Under the pieces are notes generated by a model. That model made no database searches. It worked only from the letters and a program-made list of their open reading frames with translations, and had not been told where the DNA came from. Both the position numbers and the translations under genes were made by a program. From assembly GCF_905220415.1 (NCBI RefSeq), contig NC_059546.1, forward strand, positions 5,642,001 through 5,706,000: 64,000 nt of DNA, written 5' to 3'. This DNA is from Colias croceus (taxonomy: Eukaryota; Arthropoda; Insecta; Lepidoptera; Pieridae). Positions 53,599 to 64,000 of the stretch are shown one piece after another. Position 1 is the first letter of the stretch. Each line of letters starts with the position of its first letter.

Positions 53599-56500
53599 AA
53601 TTTTTTTAATCACATATTTGGGTTTGGTATCGATCCAGTAACACCCCCTGGTATTTATTTTTTCAATATTTTCAATGTACAGAATTGACCCTTCTACAGA
53701 TTTATTATATGTATAGATATTTGGTTTCTATGCTTTATATGTAAATACCTAACTTAGAAAACATAGAAAAAAATATCAAACAAGCACCGGTTTATGATAT
53801 ACCTACCTAATTGTGTAAGAAACACGATTTATTACCTACCTAGCTTATGTAGACAGCCCATTATAATAATGTCACCTTAGCCAGGTTTTTATAAAACAAG
53901 TAGGTAATTAAACTTTGATTAGTACACGTATGTTCTAGATTTTGTTTTTTGTGAGGAAAGTAGGTATACAAGTTTCTTATCAATTAAATTCCGTTTTTGT
54001 TAGCAAACTCAATGAGGAAATGATGTGAAAACTTTTGTTTTTTTTCTACAACGTTTTCGTTCTTAGAGCATTAAACCATAATGCTCTGTTTTCGTTCGTA
54101 GAAATTGACAAGTGTATGTATGATAGAAACGCAGGATAGAAAGAAACATTTGTGAGCAATGTTTTTATTTTTTTTAACATTCAGTTTATCTAGTTTTTGC
54201 TGCAAATCGCTCACATAACTACACTTTTTCACTATGTGCAACATTGTGTCTCCCATCTCCATACATATTTCCATCCCCTATTTGACTTCCTAGCTCATGC
54301 TTTGTTATTGGAACAAAAAAACCTATGCTCTACAGTGCCTCTGTTCAGACTTGTGCATCAGACAGTTATTTTCCGTAAAAGTTAAGTTAGTTAGTGAAAA
54401 AAAATGGAGGAAAAATTGATGTACCTACCTACCTATAATTAAGAAATATTCCAAAAAAAACAATGACAAAGACACCTAACGGCTAACATTATTATTATTG
54501 TTATTTTGATTAACGAATTCATAGGATTAATGGACAAAAAATACAAATAAATTTATTAACTGTAATAAAAAAAAAATATTATTTCTAGACCTCAAAGGTA
54601 ATAAATAATAATATGGCAGAATCCGGTTTTATCCCCACAAAAGATTAAATTGAGGGGAATAACTCGCATGACAACTTTTCGAAAAACTAGATTTATTAAA
54701 TTTGATCAAATCTAGTTGTTGCATTTTATTATTTACAATAATAAAAGTACCATACAAAATATGTTGAACCATGGTTGAATCCAAAACCTAAACCTATCTA
54801 CAACATCTTAACAAAATGTTTATTTGTTTTGCTTAAATCTTCATCTCCCGTATGGTCTAGTGGCTAGGATACCTGGCTTTCACCCAGGAGGCTCGGGTTC
54901 GATTCCCGGTACGGGAATTTTTTTAAATTTTATATTTCCACTTTTTTAAGTATTAAAATTATTAATCACACTCATTCTAAGGAAAAAATAAAAGGAACTC
55001 TTGCATCAAACTTTTATTACGTGTTAACTGATTAATGTACTAAGTGCTGCATCCTGGGGCAGTTGTATGTGGGAGTGATTCTTGATTATCTTCATTGTCA
55101 TAAGCTCTGAATTTTTTAAATTTTATAGAAAAAAGTCCGTTTGTAATTCGTTATTGGTATGTTAAATTTCATTAAATTTTATATCGTAGTGAATTACATA
55201 TAAGTACTGGTAACAAATTATTACTATTTTGAGCCAGAATGTCGCTTAACAGTTAACTTATTGCAGTAACAATTAAATATTAATCAAAAACAGATCCATT
55301 AATCGAACCATCTTATTGGATATTAGATATACAGTTATAGAACTGCATCACCCAAATAAATGAGTATGCAAATGCCTCTACTGACTCTACTTCTTCCTTT
55401 GTGTACGCATTACATACATACAATCTCCATGATAGATATTATGTATAATGTATATGATCTAAAAATGTCGTGTCACCGAACTCCTCTGAAAAGGTTTGAC
55501 CGATATTTTTATGATTGAAGGCTCAAATAGAAAATATAAAAGATAGTCCTGCAGAATACCATAAATGAGCTAGCAGGCATGGGTAGATAATTTGCTGCAG
55601 ACCAAATTAGTATGATTATATTATTTCCGAGGATGTCTACTATATAGTTCATTATCAAAATTCATTAGTTCTAGATAAAGAGGACTTGTCAATAAGATTC
55701 AAATCAGTTATAGCCTGAGCACAGTTGACCGTGCAAAAGTCACTTTAAATAGATCGCCTGTAGGTGTTTATTCTAAGAATATCTTGCCTACTTTAGTTTC
55801 CGAAAAATAATCGAAAAGTCAATGTCTCCCTTAGTATCTGAAAACATGCATTATCGCATTATTACGTACTTCAATTTTTGATAAAAATAAAAATAACAAT
55901 GATATAGGTAATATGACAAATACTGAATACATAATATGCATAAGTTTAAGAGAATTATAAATATTTTTGATAAATTCTCGATAACATTTAATGCAATGTT
56001 ATGCAGGTATGAGGTACGTAAAGATAAGAGGACATAACATTTTTCGGGTACTTCGAAATCTATTTGTGAATATCTAGTGCACCGAGTTATCTTTGTGATT
56101 GCCAACCTGATGACCTGATGCACTACATATCAGAATGTTGCAAGATCAAAACAGAAATATAAGATTACTCATCTTGTCTTGTTCTTACAAAAATGACGCG
56201 ATTTAAAATTGCTAATATGTTATACAATAAATAATTAATATAAGATGTTGCAATCAGGAAAGTTGTGAATGTTGAATTGAAAATAATATATTATATAAAG
56301 ATGATAATGCAATATGGTAAAAACGATTATTATTACACCATTAATATTTTTTACCTGCTAGATACCTACCTATTTTGGGCATGCTTTAGTTATTATCTAC
56401 TTATTATTATTTATCTAAAAAAATAAGATAATTTGAATTTTGAAGACCTAGCAACTAGCAAGTTATAATATGCCTTTTATGTGAATAGACTTTGGAAGCT

Positions 56501-58057
56501 ACACTGCTCAGTGCTCAGCTCTCTTGACCTAAAATCTGGTTCTATGAAGGCGGTGCTGAGTAAGTTCCTCGTGATTTTTCAGTTTTACGATATTTTGTTT
56601 GTGAAATTAGCTGTGAATTTTCTTCTGTACTAAAACTTGTAACAAAACAGAGTGAGTATGTGTGTTGTTTGTATATAGTTAATAATGTCCTGTAACTAGC
56701 CAGAACATCTCAATTATACAACAGCAAAGAAGAGAGAAATAATAAATATCAGCTGTTTCATATACAAAAGTGGAAAAAATCTGCGGAACAGCTGATTTTA
56801 TTTCGCGATGTTGGAGTTTGTTATCTAATGAAAGTGGTTTAGGTTTGTTTACATAAAAAAAAAACAATCATTATGGTAATGTAAGCAAGTTACTACGCCT
56901 AAATATTGTACTTATATGTATTTGATAAGTCAAAAGTTTAGGCAAAACCTATAGAATAAGCTAGGAGAATAAGTAATCTTTTTGATCTAATAATTTATTA
57001 CAACCCAACAAGGAAAACCGTCATTTTAAACATTTGAATTTATTCTCATTGAAACATAATTCACATTCGTCGTCGGGAAAATGATCATAAATGCTAAAAC
57101 TTAAACATTTTTTGCACCAAAAAAAATTAAAGTACAATAAGCTCTTTACATATTGTTCGTTTTCTATTATAAAATGTTCTGGTTGAACCTCGTTACAAAA
57201 TGTGAAAGAACCACACCCAAAACACTTTTTAGATAAAATGAAATGTGTCTTCACCCAAGGCCATTTTAAGTATTCAAGCAACTGGAAATGATTTTTATCC
57301 AAAAAATTGTCAACATCTAGGATCATAGACATGTTTGATGTGTAGATATTATATCGGAACTATATCGTACCTAATGTAATTTACTAAAGTAATAGGTATT
57401 TTATTAAAGTAATAGGTATATGACAATATCTTGCTTGATCAGAAGTAACTTACTAATTCAAATATTTTTGGCTTGATTGTGGGGAAGCTTTCAGTGATTT
57501 CGGTATATTGTCCTTTGGTTTTCAAAATCTTTTTCTAGCTGTAAACAAATAAAAAAAACGTAAGTAAGTATACAAAACTAATTAAACTAAAGCAGACAAA
57601 AAATTCTAAAAAACTGCACTCACCAGAAGATATCCTTTGGGTTTTTTAAGAGCCGCATATTCATTGTATTGAGGGGAGCTATGGTTAACTATTTTGCAGC
57701 AATTAGCCTCGTCTTTGTAGTTTCTTGCCACTTTAGTTCTAAGGCTGTCCATGGCTCAGAGGAGTTTTTGAGCCATAATAGTTTGTCTTCTGCATCTTGC
57801 TCTTCTATAATAGTTTGATTAAAATTCAAAATGATGATGAAAAGTTATTGTTTTTAATGTAAATTTGAATCTGCCTTGTAGGTGCTGAGGCGGCGCTTCA
57901 ACAGACACGTTCGTCACTCAACTATGATTTGATAGAAATGGCTGACTTTGCGGGCTACGCAGCCAATTCCTTGTTTAATTTTTATCAAGTTACTCGGTCA
58001 AAAATAGTATTCGCTCCATTGTTAATTGCCGAGCTGTGCTTATCTCCCAATAGATAA
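53006..58057 (+). CDS. Small protein of 78 residues, two coding exons
   Basis: Coding parts are 53006-53066 (in the exon starting 52977) and 57882-58057; the G of the first exon and GT of the second complete a Gly codon. The N-terminal 20 residues are polar (SPAINKKPEDKHNA); the second exon encodes AEAALQQTRSSLNYDLIEMA, an aromatic stretch and a hydrophobic segment (KIVFAPLLIAELCL) before the stop. No family recognised. The hydrophobic tail could be a membrane anchor. The intron is 4.8 kb and contains a tRNA gene. Support is the matching phase, the good splice sites and the protein-like composition. Confidence 0.55.
53226..53640 (+). mobile_element. LINE (RTE-like) 3'-tail with (CAGA)n microsatellite
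   Basis: It begins 'tagcttccgcccgcgactcc', runs through 'caagtttcatcgaaatcgaa' and ends in a (CAGA) tract of about 11 units (53552-53596) and a T-rich tail. In the first intron of the small gene. Confidence 0.65.
54846..54917 (+). tRNA. tRNA-Glu (anticodon TTC)
   Basis: 72 nt with a fully paired acceptor stem (TCCCGTA with TACGGGA), discriminator A, D arm with A box 'tggtctagtggct', anticodon stem CCTGG/CCAGG around loop CTTTCAC, anticodon TTC at 54879-54881, and T arm with B box 'ggttcgattcc'. There is no intron. A run of T at 54918 onward serves as the pol III terminator. It lies inside the intron of the small gene, on the same strand. Confidence 0.97.
54925..56500. other. AT-rich intronic or intergenic stretch
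   Basis: I see no supportable exon. The minus-strand open frame at 55851-56123 has an N-terminal half of mixed composition but no splice or start support. Confidence 0.4.
56544..56559 (+). other. Possible alternative first coding exon (MKAVL)
   Basis: An ATG followed by five codons ends at a consensus GTAAGT donor and has the same phase as the exon ending 53066, so it could splice to 57882 and give MKAVLSAEAALQQ. The upstream 80 bp has no stop-free need since it would be 5' UTR. An alternative promoter is inferred. Confidence 0.4.
57021..57332 (-). CDS. Hypothetical Cys-rich protein of 103 residues
   Basis: Open frame with ATG start and Cys pairs typical of zinc-binding folds: CFGCGSFTFC, CKKC, CELC and a final C near the end. 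Composition is rich in Phe, Lys and Asn. It lies downstream, on the same strand, of a decayed spliced remnant (57447-57830) and could be part of it. No homologue recognised; it might derive from a mobile or viral gene, but nothing in the sequence proves that. Confidence 0.35.
   Translation of the reverse strand: MSMILDVDNFLDKNHFQLLEYLKWPWVKTHFILSKKCFGCGSFTFCNEVQPEHFIIENEQYVKSLLYFNFFWCKKCLSFSIYDHFPDDECELCFNENKFKCLK
57447..57830 (-). pseudogene. Decayed coding remnant with splice sites
   Basis: On the minus strand, 57830 to about 57700 reads LLWLKNSSEPWTALELKW and continues to RLIAAK and a stop; a shift of one base then gives NEYAALKKPKGYLL up to a GTGAGT donor near 57624. A second open segment (57447-57533, KKILKTKGQYTEITESFP) begins after a CTAG acceptor and ends in GTAAGT. 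The pattern '(Y)xALKxPxGYxLL' is reminiscent of arthropod multicopy, mobile-element-associated proteins. The frameshift indicates a dead copy. Confidence 0.45.
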
Positions 58058-59482
58058 GTTACTTGTTTGTTTTTAAGTAAGAAACACGGTTATATGCATC
58101 ATAGAAAGTTATTTAATTTTAGCCAAATAATATTATGTCTAAATTTAAATGATTTACTTGTCATTCAATTATAATGTAAGCTTGTTTATTTTTAACCGAA
58201 CTCTTGTGTAAATAGTAGCCAACTATGGTTAAGTCTAAAATTAAATAACTTGCTTATCATTAAATAATAACGTAAGCTTGTCTATTTTGAACCTAATTCG
58301 GTAAAGGTAATATTGACCGAGTCGGTAATTTTGAAATAAATAAGTACTTTTTTAATAATAGCCAAGAATATTTAGCAATACTTGCTTGTATAATACTAGC
58401 AAAGCTTTAATGTATATTTTAAATATGTCTTGATTGAATGCAGCAGAATAATTTTTAACCGAGCTAAATTGGTACTTTGCTAAAGAAAATTTTTCTCAGT
58501 GTAAACTTTTATTGATTGATGATGATTTATGTGCACTAGGCACACGGTAATTACATTTTGATATGTAGGTATTTAATTTTGAACTTTACTGAAGATAAGG
58601 CGTAAGTTTCGACTTTAGAATGTGACGACAATTTCTAGGAATTCGCGACGTACCTGACACAGCCTGTACCGCTTATATATCATGCAACCCTGGTAATTAT
58701 ACTATTTTAATTAAAACTATAAAATATTTAAATATTTTGGTTTTATTTGCATTGTTGTCCAAATAACTTAAGTTATCTGTGTAGCGTGATATTATCCTCA
58801 AAAGTCGTTCCAATCACAGAACATTTATATGTTCTGTGGTTCCAATAATAGTGTTTTATTTTATTGAATAGAATTTAGAATATAATATCTATTTATTAGC
58901 TTATTTTTAGACTCGTCCGTAAAGGTCATGATACCGAATAAATTTTCGAATTCTAAATCTTAAACACCGTACATTTCTAAAAATAGTACTGTTTATTTGG
59001 AAGGTATTGAATTTTATTTATTTTATAAGCGAAGATTTTATAATAAGTAGGTAATTTTCGTATACAAAACTTTCATTCCTCCTATTATTCCTACATTTCT
59101 AGGTGTCTTTAATTATTCTGGTTAAATATAGCCACAGCAATTAAAATGTTTACCGCACGTACATTGCACTCTTGTTTAAATAGTACTTGTATGGATATTT
59201 CCTTACAAAAGGGTTACGAGATAATATGTAATGCAGGTTCTCACGCCGTTTCCCATTGTTTTTTTACAGCGATGAAATTAAAATAATATTGCTTATGATA
59301 GGAATGCAATAAACGTTCACATAGCAAGGTAAAAGGTTTTTTATCTAACTCTTTTAACAGTAATAATTAAAATAAGAAAGAAAAACATATTGAAACTTAC
59401 GCCGTTATCCTCAATCTTTGTCGCAGAAAAAAAAATATTTTGTTAGCATTAGCCTTATTGAAAGTCTAAAATTATATAATAT
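58058..59482. other. 3' UTR and intergenic sequence
   Basis: AT-rich; it begins with the likely 3' UTR of the small gene. A small hairpin around 58809-58853 ('acagaacat'/'atgttctgt') is the only structure seen. Confidence 0.4.
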
Positions 59483-60669
59483 ACAGGGTGTCCCAGAAGT
59501 CGACGTCAAGCTGAAATTTTCTGAAAGGTAATGCCACACCAGTTATCAGAAAAATTAAAAAAAAAAATTAAGTCATGTATTTTTGAAGTTATGGATTTTT
59601 TTTATTTTATTCCAGAAAATGTATACCATGTGACAGTTTTTTCATTCCTGTTGCTACAAATATTTACTTTTTGCCAATTTTTTTTCTCTTACGTCATCCC
59701 GAATAATGCTTTATGTAACCTGTGATCCTAAACCCTGTGCCGATCACTCCGCAACTTGTAGGAAAATGTCATTTTATACCGTACCAAGATTTCAAAATTA
59801 ATTTTTCGCACTACTTCAACTGATCGTCCTGAAAAAAAAATGTACTACTCCAGTTTGGCAAGTAGCTTTAAAAGTTAGCGCATTTCATAAGGATTCTAAC
59901 GAGGTATAACACTTATTTCATTATATCTTAGATCAGCCATAAAAAATATTTTTGTTAAACAAAGTCTGTTTTTAACAATTTCTTTGAAATTACAAAAAAC
60001 GATTCTAGTGTACCTAAAGCGTTCCTAATAACCACAGCATGGTTTAAATAAGATGGAGAGAGACATTCCATCAAGTGTGAGTGAGACAGATAGTGACACT
60101 TATGACATACGGACGCAAATAAGTGACCGAGACAGATACCTAAGCATTACAGCCATTTAGTTTGAGAACACCTTAATGAGGAATATCCAGACAGACGGAT
60201 AGGGTGGGCTGGTACAATCTCGTGGCAGGCCCGATTTAACCCGATTTAAATCCTCTAGATTTTTTTCCTGGGGAGCAGTAAAGGAAAAAGTCCAAGTCAA
60301 TTGAAACTGTAGAAGAGCTTAGACAGAGAATAGCGGAACCAGTAGAATTTGTAAATAATGGAAGATTTGGCCGCCTGATTTCACGCTCTTTTTTAAAGAG
60401 ATGTCGAGCTTGTATTGCAGCTGAAGAACGGAAATTTGAACATATTTTGTAAAAAAAAAGTAATAAATTTAATCATAAAAAAGAAACTGTCTTTATTTTA
60501 CTCTAGTTCACTTATTTGCATAAGCGTCACTATCTGTCTGTAATAAAATAAAAAAATCCATAACTTCAAAAATACATGACTTAAATTTTTTTTTCAATTT
60601 TTCTGATAACTGGTGTGGCATTACCTTTCAGAAAATTTCAGCTTGACGTCGACTTCTGGGACACTCTGT
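59483..60669 (+). mobile_element. Tc1/mariner-like element with long inverted ends, decayed
   Basis: Left end 'cagggtgtcccagaagtcga' after TA; right end is its complement followed by TA. The inverted ends pair for about 120 bp. Near 60170-60450 a broken frame gives DLNPLDFFLWGAVKEKV and, after shifts, FVNNGRFGRLISRSFLKRC and AAEERKFEHIL, the C-terminal part of a DDE transposase of this superfamily. The N-terminal half is lost and frameshifts are present, so it is inactive. Confidence 0.75.
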
Positions 60670-60671
60670 AT

Positions 60672-61005
60672 CATCATCATCATCATCATCAGCCCATATA
60701 CGTTCCCACTGCTGGGACACGGGCCTCCTATGAGGGTACAGGCCATAATCCACCACGCTGGCCAAGTGCGGGTTGGCGGATGACACATGTCGTCGAACTT
60801 TTTTTTTTTTTTTTTTTTTTTTTTCATTCTTCGACATGTCGGTTTCCTCACGATGTTTTCCTTCACCGTTCGAGCAGTGGTGATGTTACAACATGCGCAG
60901 ATAAATTGAAAAATCAATTTATTTCCTGCGCGCTCGCCTGGTCTCGAACCACGGACTTATCGATTCGAAGTCCGAGGTCTCACCACTGAGCCACCACTGC
61001 TCTAT
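60672..61005 (-). mobile_element. SINE flanked by 11-bp target duplication
   Basis: Flanked by direct repeats 'acactctgtat' (60661-60671 and 61006-61016). In reverse orientation it has a tRNA-like B box (complement of 'ggtctcgaaccacg') near 60940, a long poly-T/poly-A run near 60800-60825 and an (ATG/CAT)n tail at the left. It has inserted into the right end of the mariner-like element. Confidence 0.75.
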
Positions 61006-61019
61006 ACACTCTGTATATT

Positions 61020-63083
61020 TATTGAGAAAATTTACGAAAATCAGTATCTTTCTACCGTGTCCGTGGGTGGTCGAAGCTCAACTTTCAAGATCCAACAGTA
61101 AACATCGTCGTGTAGATTGGAACGATCTCAGATTAAGTGCGATCAATTCTGGTGTTTAAGGCGACATCTTCCAGGATCTATATATGTCCCTGCTACTATT
61201 ACTAATAGTTTAAATTCGTCTTCAGCACTTGCAGAAACCTTTTTGAGAGACCATGTTGCGGGGTGCAGTACATTATTTGAATTACGACACGTAACTGCTA
61301 GTGATATTGTTACTGCCTTTAAGACGCTTAATCTAAAAAATACTTGTGATCTTTGGGGAATGTCCGTAAATTTAGTTAATAATATAATAGAAAATATTGC
61401 GAAAAATTTAGCTTTCATATTTAATAAGTGTTGTGACTATGGTACATTTCCTAATTTACTAAAGCTTAGTAAAGTTATACCTCTATTTAAGAAGGGCGAT
61501 CAAGAAGACTGTAACAATTATAGACCTATCTCTATTTTACCAACATTAAGTAAGGTATTCGAGAAGTTAATATTAAACCAATTGAGTAGTCATTTTGCAT
61601 CTAATAATTTACTGCACACCAAACAGTTTGGTTTCACAAAGGGGCGCTCAACCACAGATGCTGGAGTTGCACTTCTAACACATATTTATAAAGCATGGGA
61701 AAACTCAAAAAATGCTCTGGGGATATTTTGTGACCTCTCCAAGGCATTTGACTGCGTTGAACATTGTACTTTGTTACGTAAACTTAATCACTATGGAATT
61801 ACAGGAAAAGCCCAGAACCTCATAGCGTCATACCTGCATGATAGGATACAGACTGTAGTTGTTAATGGAGAACGTTCTAGCGGTGCGTCAATTAACATTG
61901 GTGTTCCACAGGGGTCCATTTTAGGTCCCTTCTTGTTCTTGGTATATATCAATGATCTTCCCTATTATTTGCAGGATAGGTGTGAAATAGTTCTGTTTGC
62001 AGATGATACCTCATTAATTTTTAATGTGGATAGGCATGACCCAAATGTTGACGAAGTGAACAGTGCTCTTTCACACATATCTGAATGGTTTACTGCCAAT
62101 AATTTATTATTAAATGCCAAAAAAACCACTTGTGTTGAATTTTTACTTCCTAATGTAAAAAAGTTGAACAGAGATATTACCTTGAACGGGGAGGTATTGC
62201 ATCCTACTGAGTCTACTGTATTTCTAGGGTTAACATTGGACGAGAAACTACAGTGGGGAGCCCATGTCAACACCGCTGCAGGTAAGCTCAGTTCAGCTGC
62301 ATATGCAGTCCGAAAAATAAGGCATCTCACCGATGAAGATACGGCTAGATTGGTTTATTTCAGCTACTTTCATAGCATTATGTCCTATGGAATTCTACTG
62401 TGGGGCAAGGCTGCAGATATAGAAACTATATTTATCTTACAGAAAAGAGCCATTCGCTCTATATATAATTTGCGTGCTCGGGACTCACTAAGAGATCATT
62501 TTAAGAATACTGGTATCCTTACTGTACCATCACAGTATATATTTAATAATATTTTGCATGTTCACAAAAACGCCGACTTACACACAAGAGTAGGAGATAG
62601 ACACGATTATGGCACAAGGAACAGGAATAGAATTGAAATGCCGTTTTTCCGATTAGCTAAAGTTAAAAATTCATTTATGGGTCAAGGTATACGCTTATAC
62701 AATAGAATTCCTCTCAATATTAAAGAGTTTAGTAGTTCTAAATTTAAAACTTATATAAAAGGTGTACTAGTTCAGAGAGCGTACTACAGTATTCAGGAAT
62801 ATATGGACGATAAAGACCTATGGAGGGTTGTCGCGTAAAAGCCACAGGACAGTTCTTTGGCATATTATGATTTATTATGAATAAGTTAGATATAAGTTAC
62901 ATATTATGTAATATTGACATGATTTTAAAAGAGCAACTATGGAGTTTCTTGCCGATTCTTCTCCATAGATACTGCTTTCCGAATCGGTGGTAAATGTTAA
63001 AATACTTATGTAATGACGATTCGAAAGTGCTACTAAATAGTAGTCTAATTGAATAAATGAATGTTTGAGTTTGAGTTTGAGTT
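61020..63083 (+). mobile_element. Jockey-type non-LTR retrotransposon, 5'-truncated
   Basis: Contains the reverse transcriptase frame 61117-62838 and a 3' UTR ending in a TTTGAG microsatellite (about 63064-63083). The endonuclease and any ORF1 are missing. It abuts the SINE, so the three elements form a nested stack. The exact 5' boundary is not visible. Confidence 0.8.
61117..62838 (+). CDS. Reverse transcriptase of non-LTR retrotransposon (5'-truncated)
   Basis: Intact frame of 573 residues. RT core motifs are in order: NNYRPISILPTLSKVFEKL near residue 133, the first catalytic Asp in CDLSKAFD near residue 206, GVPQGSILGPFLFLVYINDL near 263 and the FADD box at 294-297. After the thumb region the C-terminal part (SYGILLWGKA, LQKRAIRSIYNL) matches the Jockey/CR1 group; there is no RNase H domain. 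Upstream there is no apurinic endonuclease, so the copy cannot be autonomous although the RT frame is undamaged, which implies recent insertion. The assigned ATG is probably internal to the original ORF2. Confidence 0.88.
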   Translation: MERSQIKCDQFWCLRRHLPGSIYVPATITNSLNSSSALAETFLRDHVAGCSTLFELRHVTASDIVTAFKTLNLKNTCDLWGMSVNLVNNIIENIAKNLAFIFNKCCDYGTFPNLLKLSKVIPLFKKGDQEDCNNYRPISILPTLSKVFEKLILNQLSSHFASNNLLHTKQFGFTKGRSTTDAGVALLTHIYKAWENSKNALGIFCDLSKAFDCVEHCTLLRKLNHYGITGKAQNLIASYLHDRIQTVVVNGERSSGASINIGVPQGSILGPFLFLVYINDLPYYLQDRCEIVLFADDTSLIFNVDRHDPNVDEVNSALSHISEWFTANNLLLNAKKTTCVEFLLPNVKKLNRDITLNGEVLHPTESTVFLGLTLDEKLQWGAHVNTAAGKLSSAAYAVRKIRHLTDEDTARLVYFSYFHSIMSYGILLWGKAADIETIFILQKRAIRSIYNLRARDSLRDHFKNTGILTVPSQYIFNNILHVHKNADLHTRVGDRHDYGTRNRNRIEMPFFRLAKVKNSFMGQGIRLYNRIPLNIKEFSSSKFKTYIKGVLVQRAYYSIQEYMDDKDLWRVVA

Positions 63084-64000
63084 TATATTAACATGTTCCA
63101 CATTCTGTTGGTGTTAAACACAATTAAAGCGAATTAAAGTCACTTACTCTTATTAAGATTGATAGTAAATGGTGTCTTTGCCCTCTGGATTGTACGTGAC
63201 ATCGTTTCTTTCATTGTTTCACTTTGTGCTGGCTTGGTTAATTGAATACACCCATTCTTATTGGAAAACTCTGACTATCAGTTTCCTCGACAATAGACTT
63301 ACGTAATGTATTAGGTTATTCACCCCTAATTAATGGACAAACTCACAGTTGTCTTTTCTTTAATAACCCAGATCATCACATTCTAGTGTACCTAATAAAG
63401 CTCTTAAAATATTTATTCGTTAAAATAATATATTAATCACAAATGTTGCAATGTTAAGAAAACTCGATTCTACAAGTTAAGTATCTGAATATCCTGTATG
63501 TTATATGAACAGACGCATAAGAAAATGGAAGTTTTATAAAAGTGCAACGATTGCACTTTCAATATTTGTTACTAGTCGTGAAAGTAACCGCTTATAGGTA
63601 AAGACTTGTTTAAATCCCGTTATTAAGCTATTACCTAATTTGTAGATACCACTAAGTAAAGCTTAAGCAACCGGGAATGTGTGGACGTGAGATAAATATC
63701 GAGGACATATCATAAAATATACAGCCGCCTACAAAGTGTGTAATGTGGAATTATGTCATAATATCTAGAAAAGTATCATAGCTCTGGGATAAAGCTGCTA
63801 TTGAGATTGATAAACACATATTGAGGTTAATTGGCACTACTGTACACAGTGCAGGCGGTACACACGCATAACTAATTGATCGTTTATATTCCGATGGATG
63901 CAGGCCTACAAACATTTGATTAACTTCTATCGGTTGTCCTGTAAATCAGTTAAACAATTTAATCATGGTAAACTTTAGTGTAAAAGAAAATTGATTCTAA
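63084..64000. other. Non-coding right edge
   Basis: AT-rich sequence after the LINE; no exon, tRNA or inverted repeat was found. Confidence 0.4.

Noticed and set aside
55851..56123. 90-codon minus-strand frame
   Set aside because: The C-terminal half is AT-driven Tyr/Leu/Ile sequence and there is no start or splice context.
60615..60989. Frames with His, Asp or Lys runs
   Set aside because: They span the SINE with its CAT microsatellite and homopolymer tract; no protein.

Overview
The window looks like nuclear DNA of a moth or butterfly. The base composition is AT-rich, the genes have many short canonical GT-AG exons, and the proteins are clearly insect (UNC80, myosin alkali light chain, NDC1). 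The interspersed repeats have the look of lepidopteran families: tRNA-derived SINEs, LINE tails rich in 'cttcgcccgc', foldback MITEs and a Jockey-type LINE. Everything here comes from reading the sequence; splice sites were placed by eye and checked for reading-phase continuity.

Layout. 81-1822 (-): the first three coding exons of a small membrane adaptor-like gene that runs off the left edge. 3053-4747 (+): single-exon NDC1, a transmembrane nucleoporin. 5259-38286 (-): a 33-kb unc80 gene covering over half the window, convergent with NDC1. I resolved 67 coding exons that chain without a phase break into a 3417-residue protein, close to the size I recall for vertebrate UNC80. 42539-45081 (+): an unrecognised eight-exon gene whose first residues match the PKA RII-binding helix pattern of A-kinase anchoring proteins. 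45602-49677 (+): the myosin alkali light chain gene (Mlc1) with alternative 3' ends. 53006-58057 (+): a small gene for a 78-residue protein with a possible second first exon; its intron holds a tRNA-Glu(TTC) and a decayed minus-strand coding remnant. 59483-63083: a nested stack of a mariner-like element, a SINE in its end, and a 5'-truncated non-LTR retrotransposon.

The unc80 introns hold most of the structural novelty. A 2.9-kb foldback element (33160-36105) has roughly 0.5-kb arms around 120-bp tandem repeats that run in opposite directions, with one array duplicated en bloc. There are two adjacent perfect hairpins of 64 and 34 bp in one short intron, smaller miRNA-like hairpins, several MITEs, and duplicated copies of an exon edge.

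Functionally the genes form no operon-like unit. UNC80 is a scaffold of the NALCN sodium-leak channel complex, NDC1 anchors nuclear pores, and Mlc1 is a sarcomeric light chain. The putative AKAP-like gene lies only about 0.5 kb upstream of Mlc1 on the same strand.
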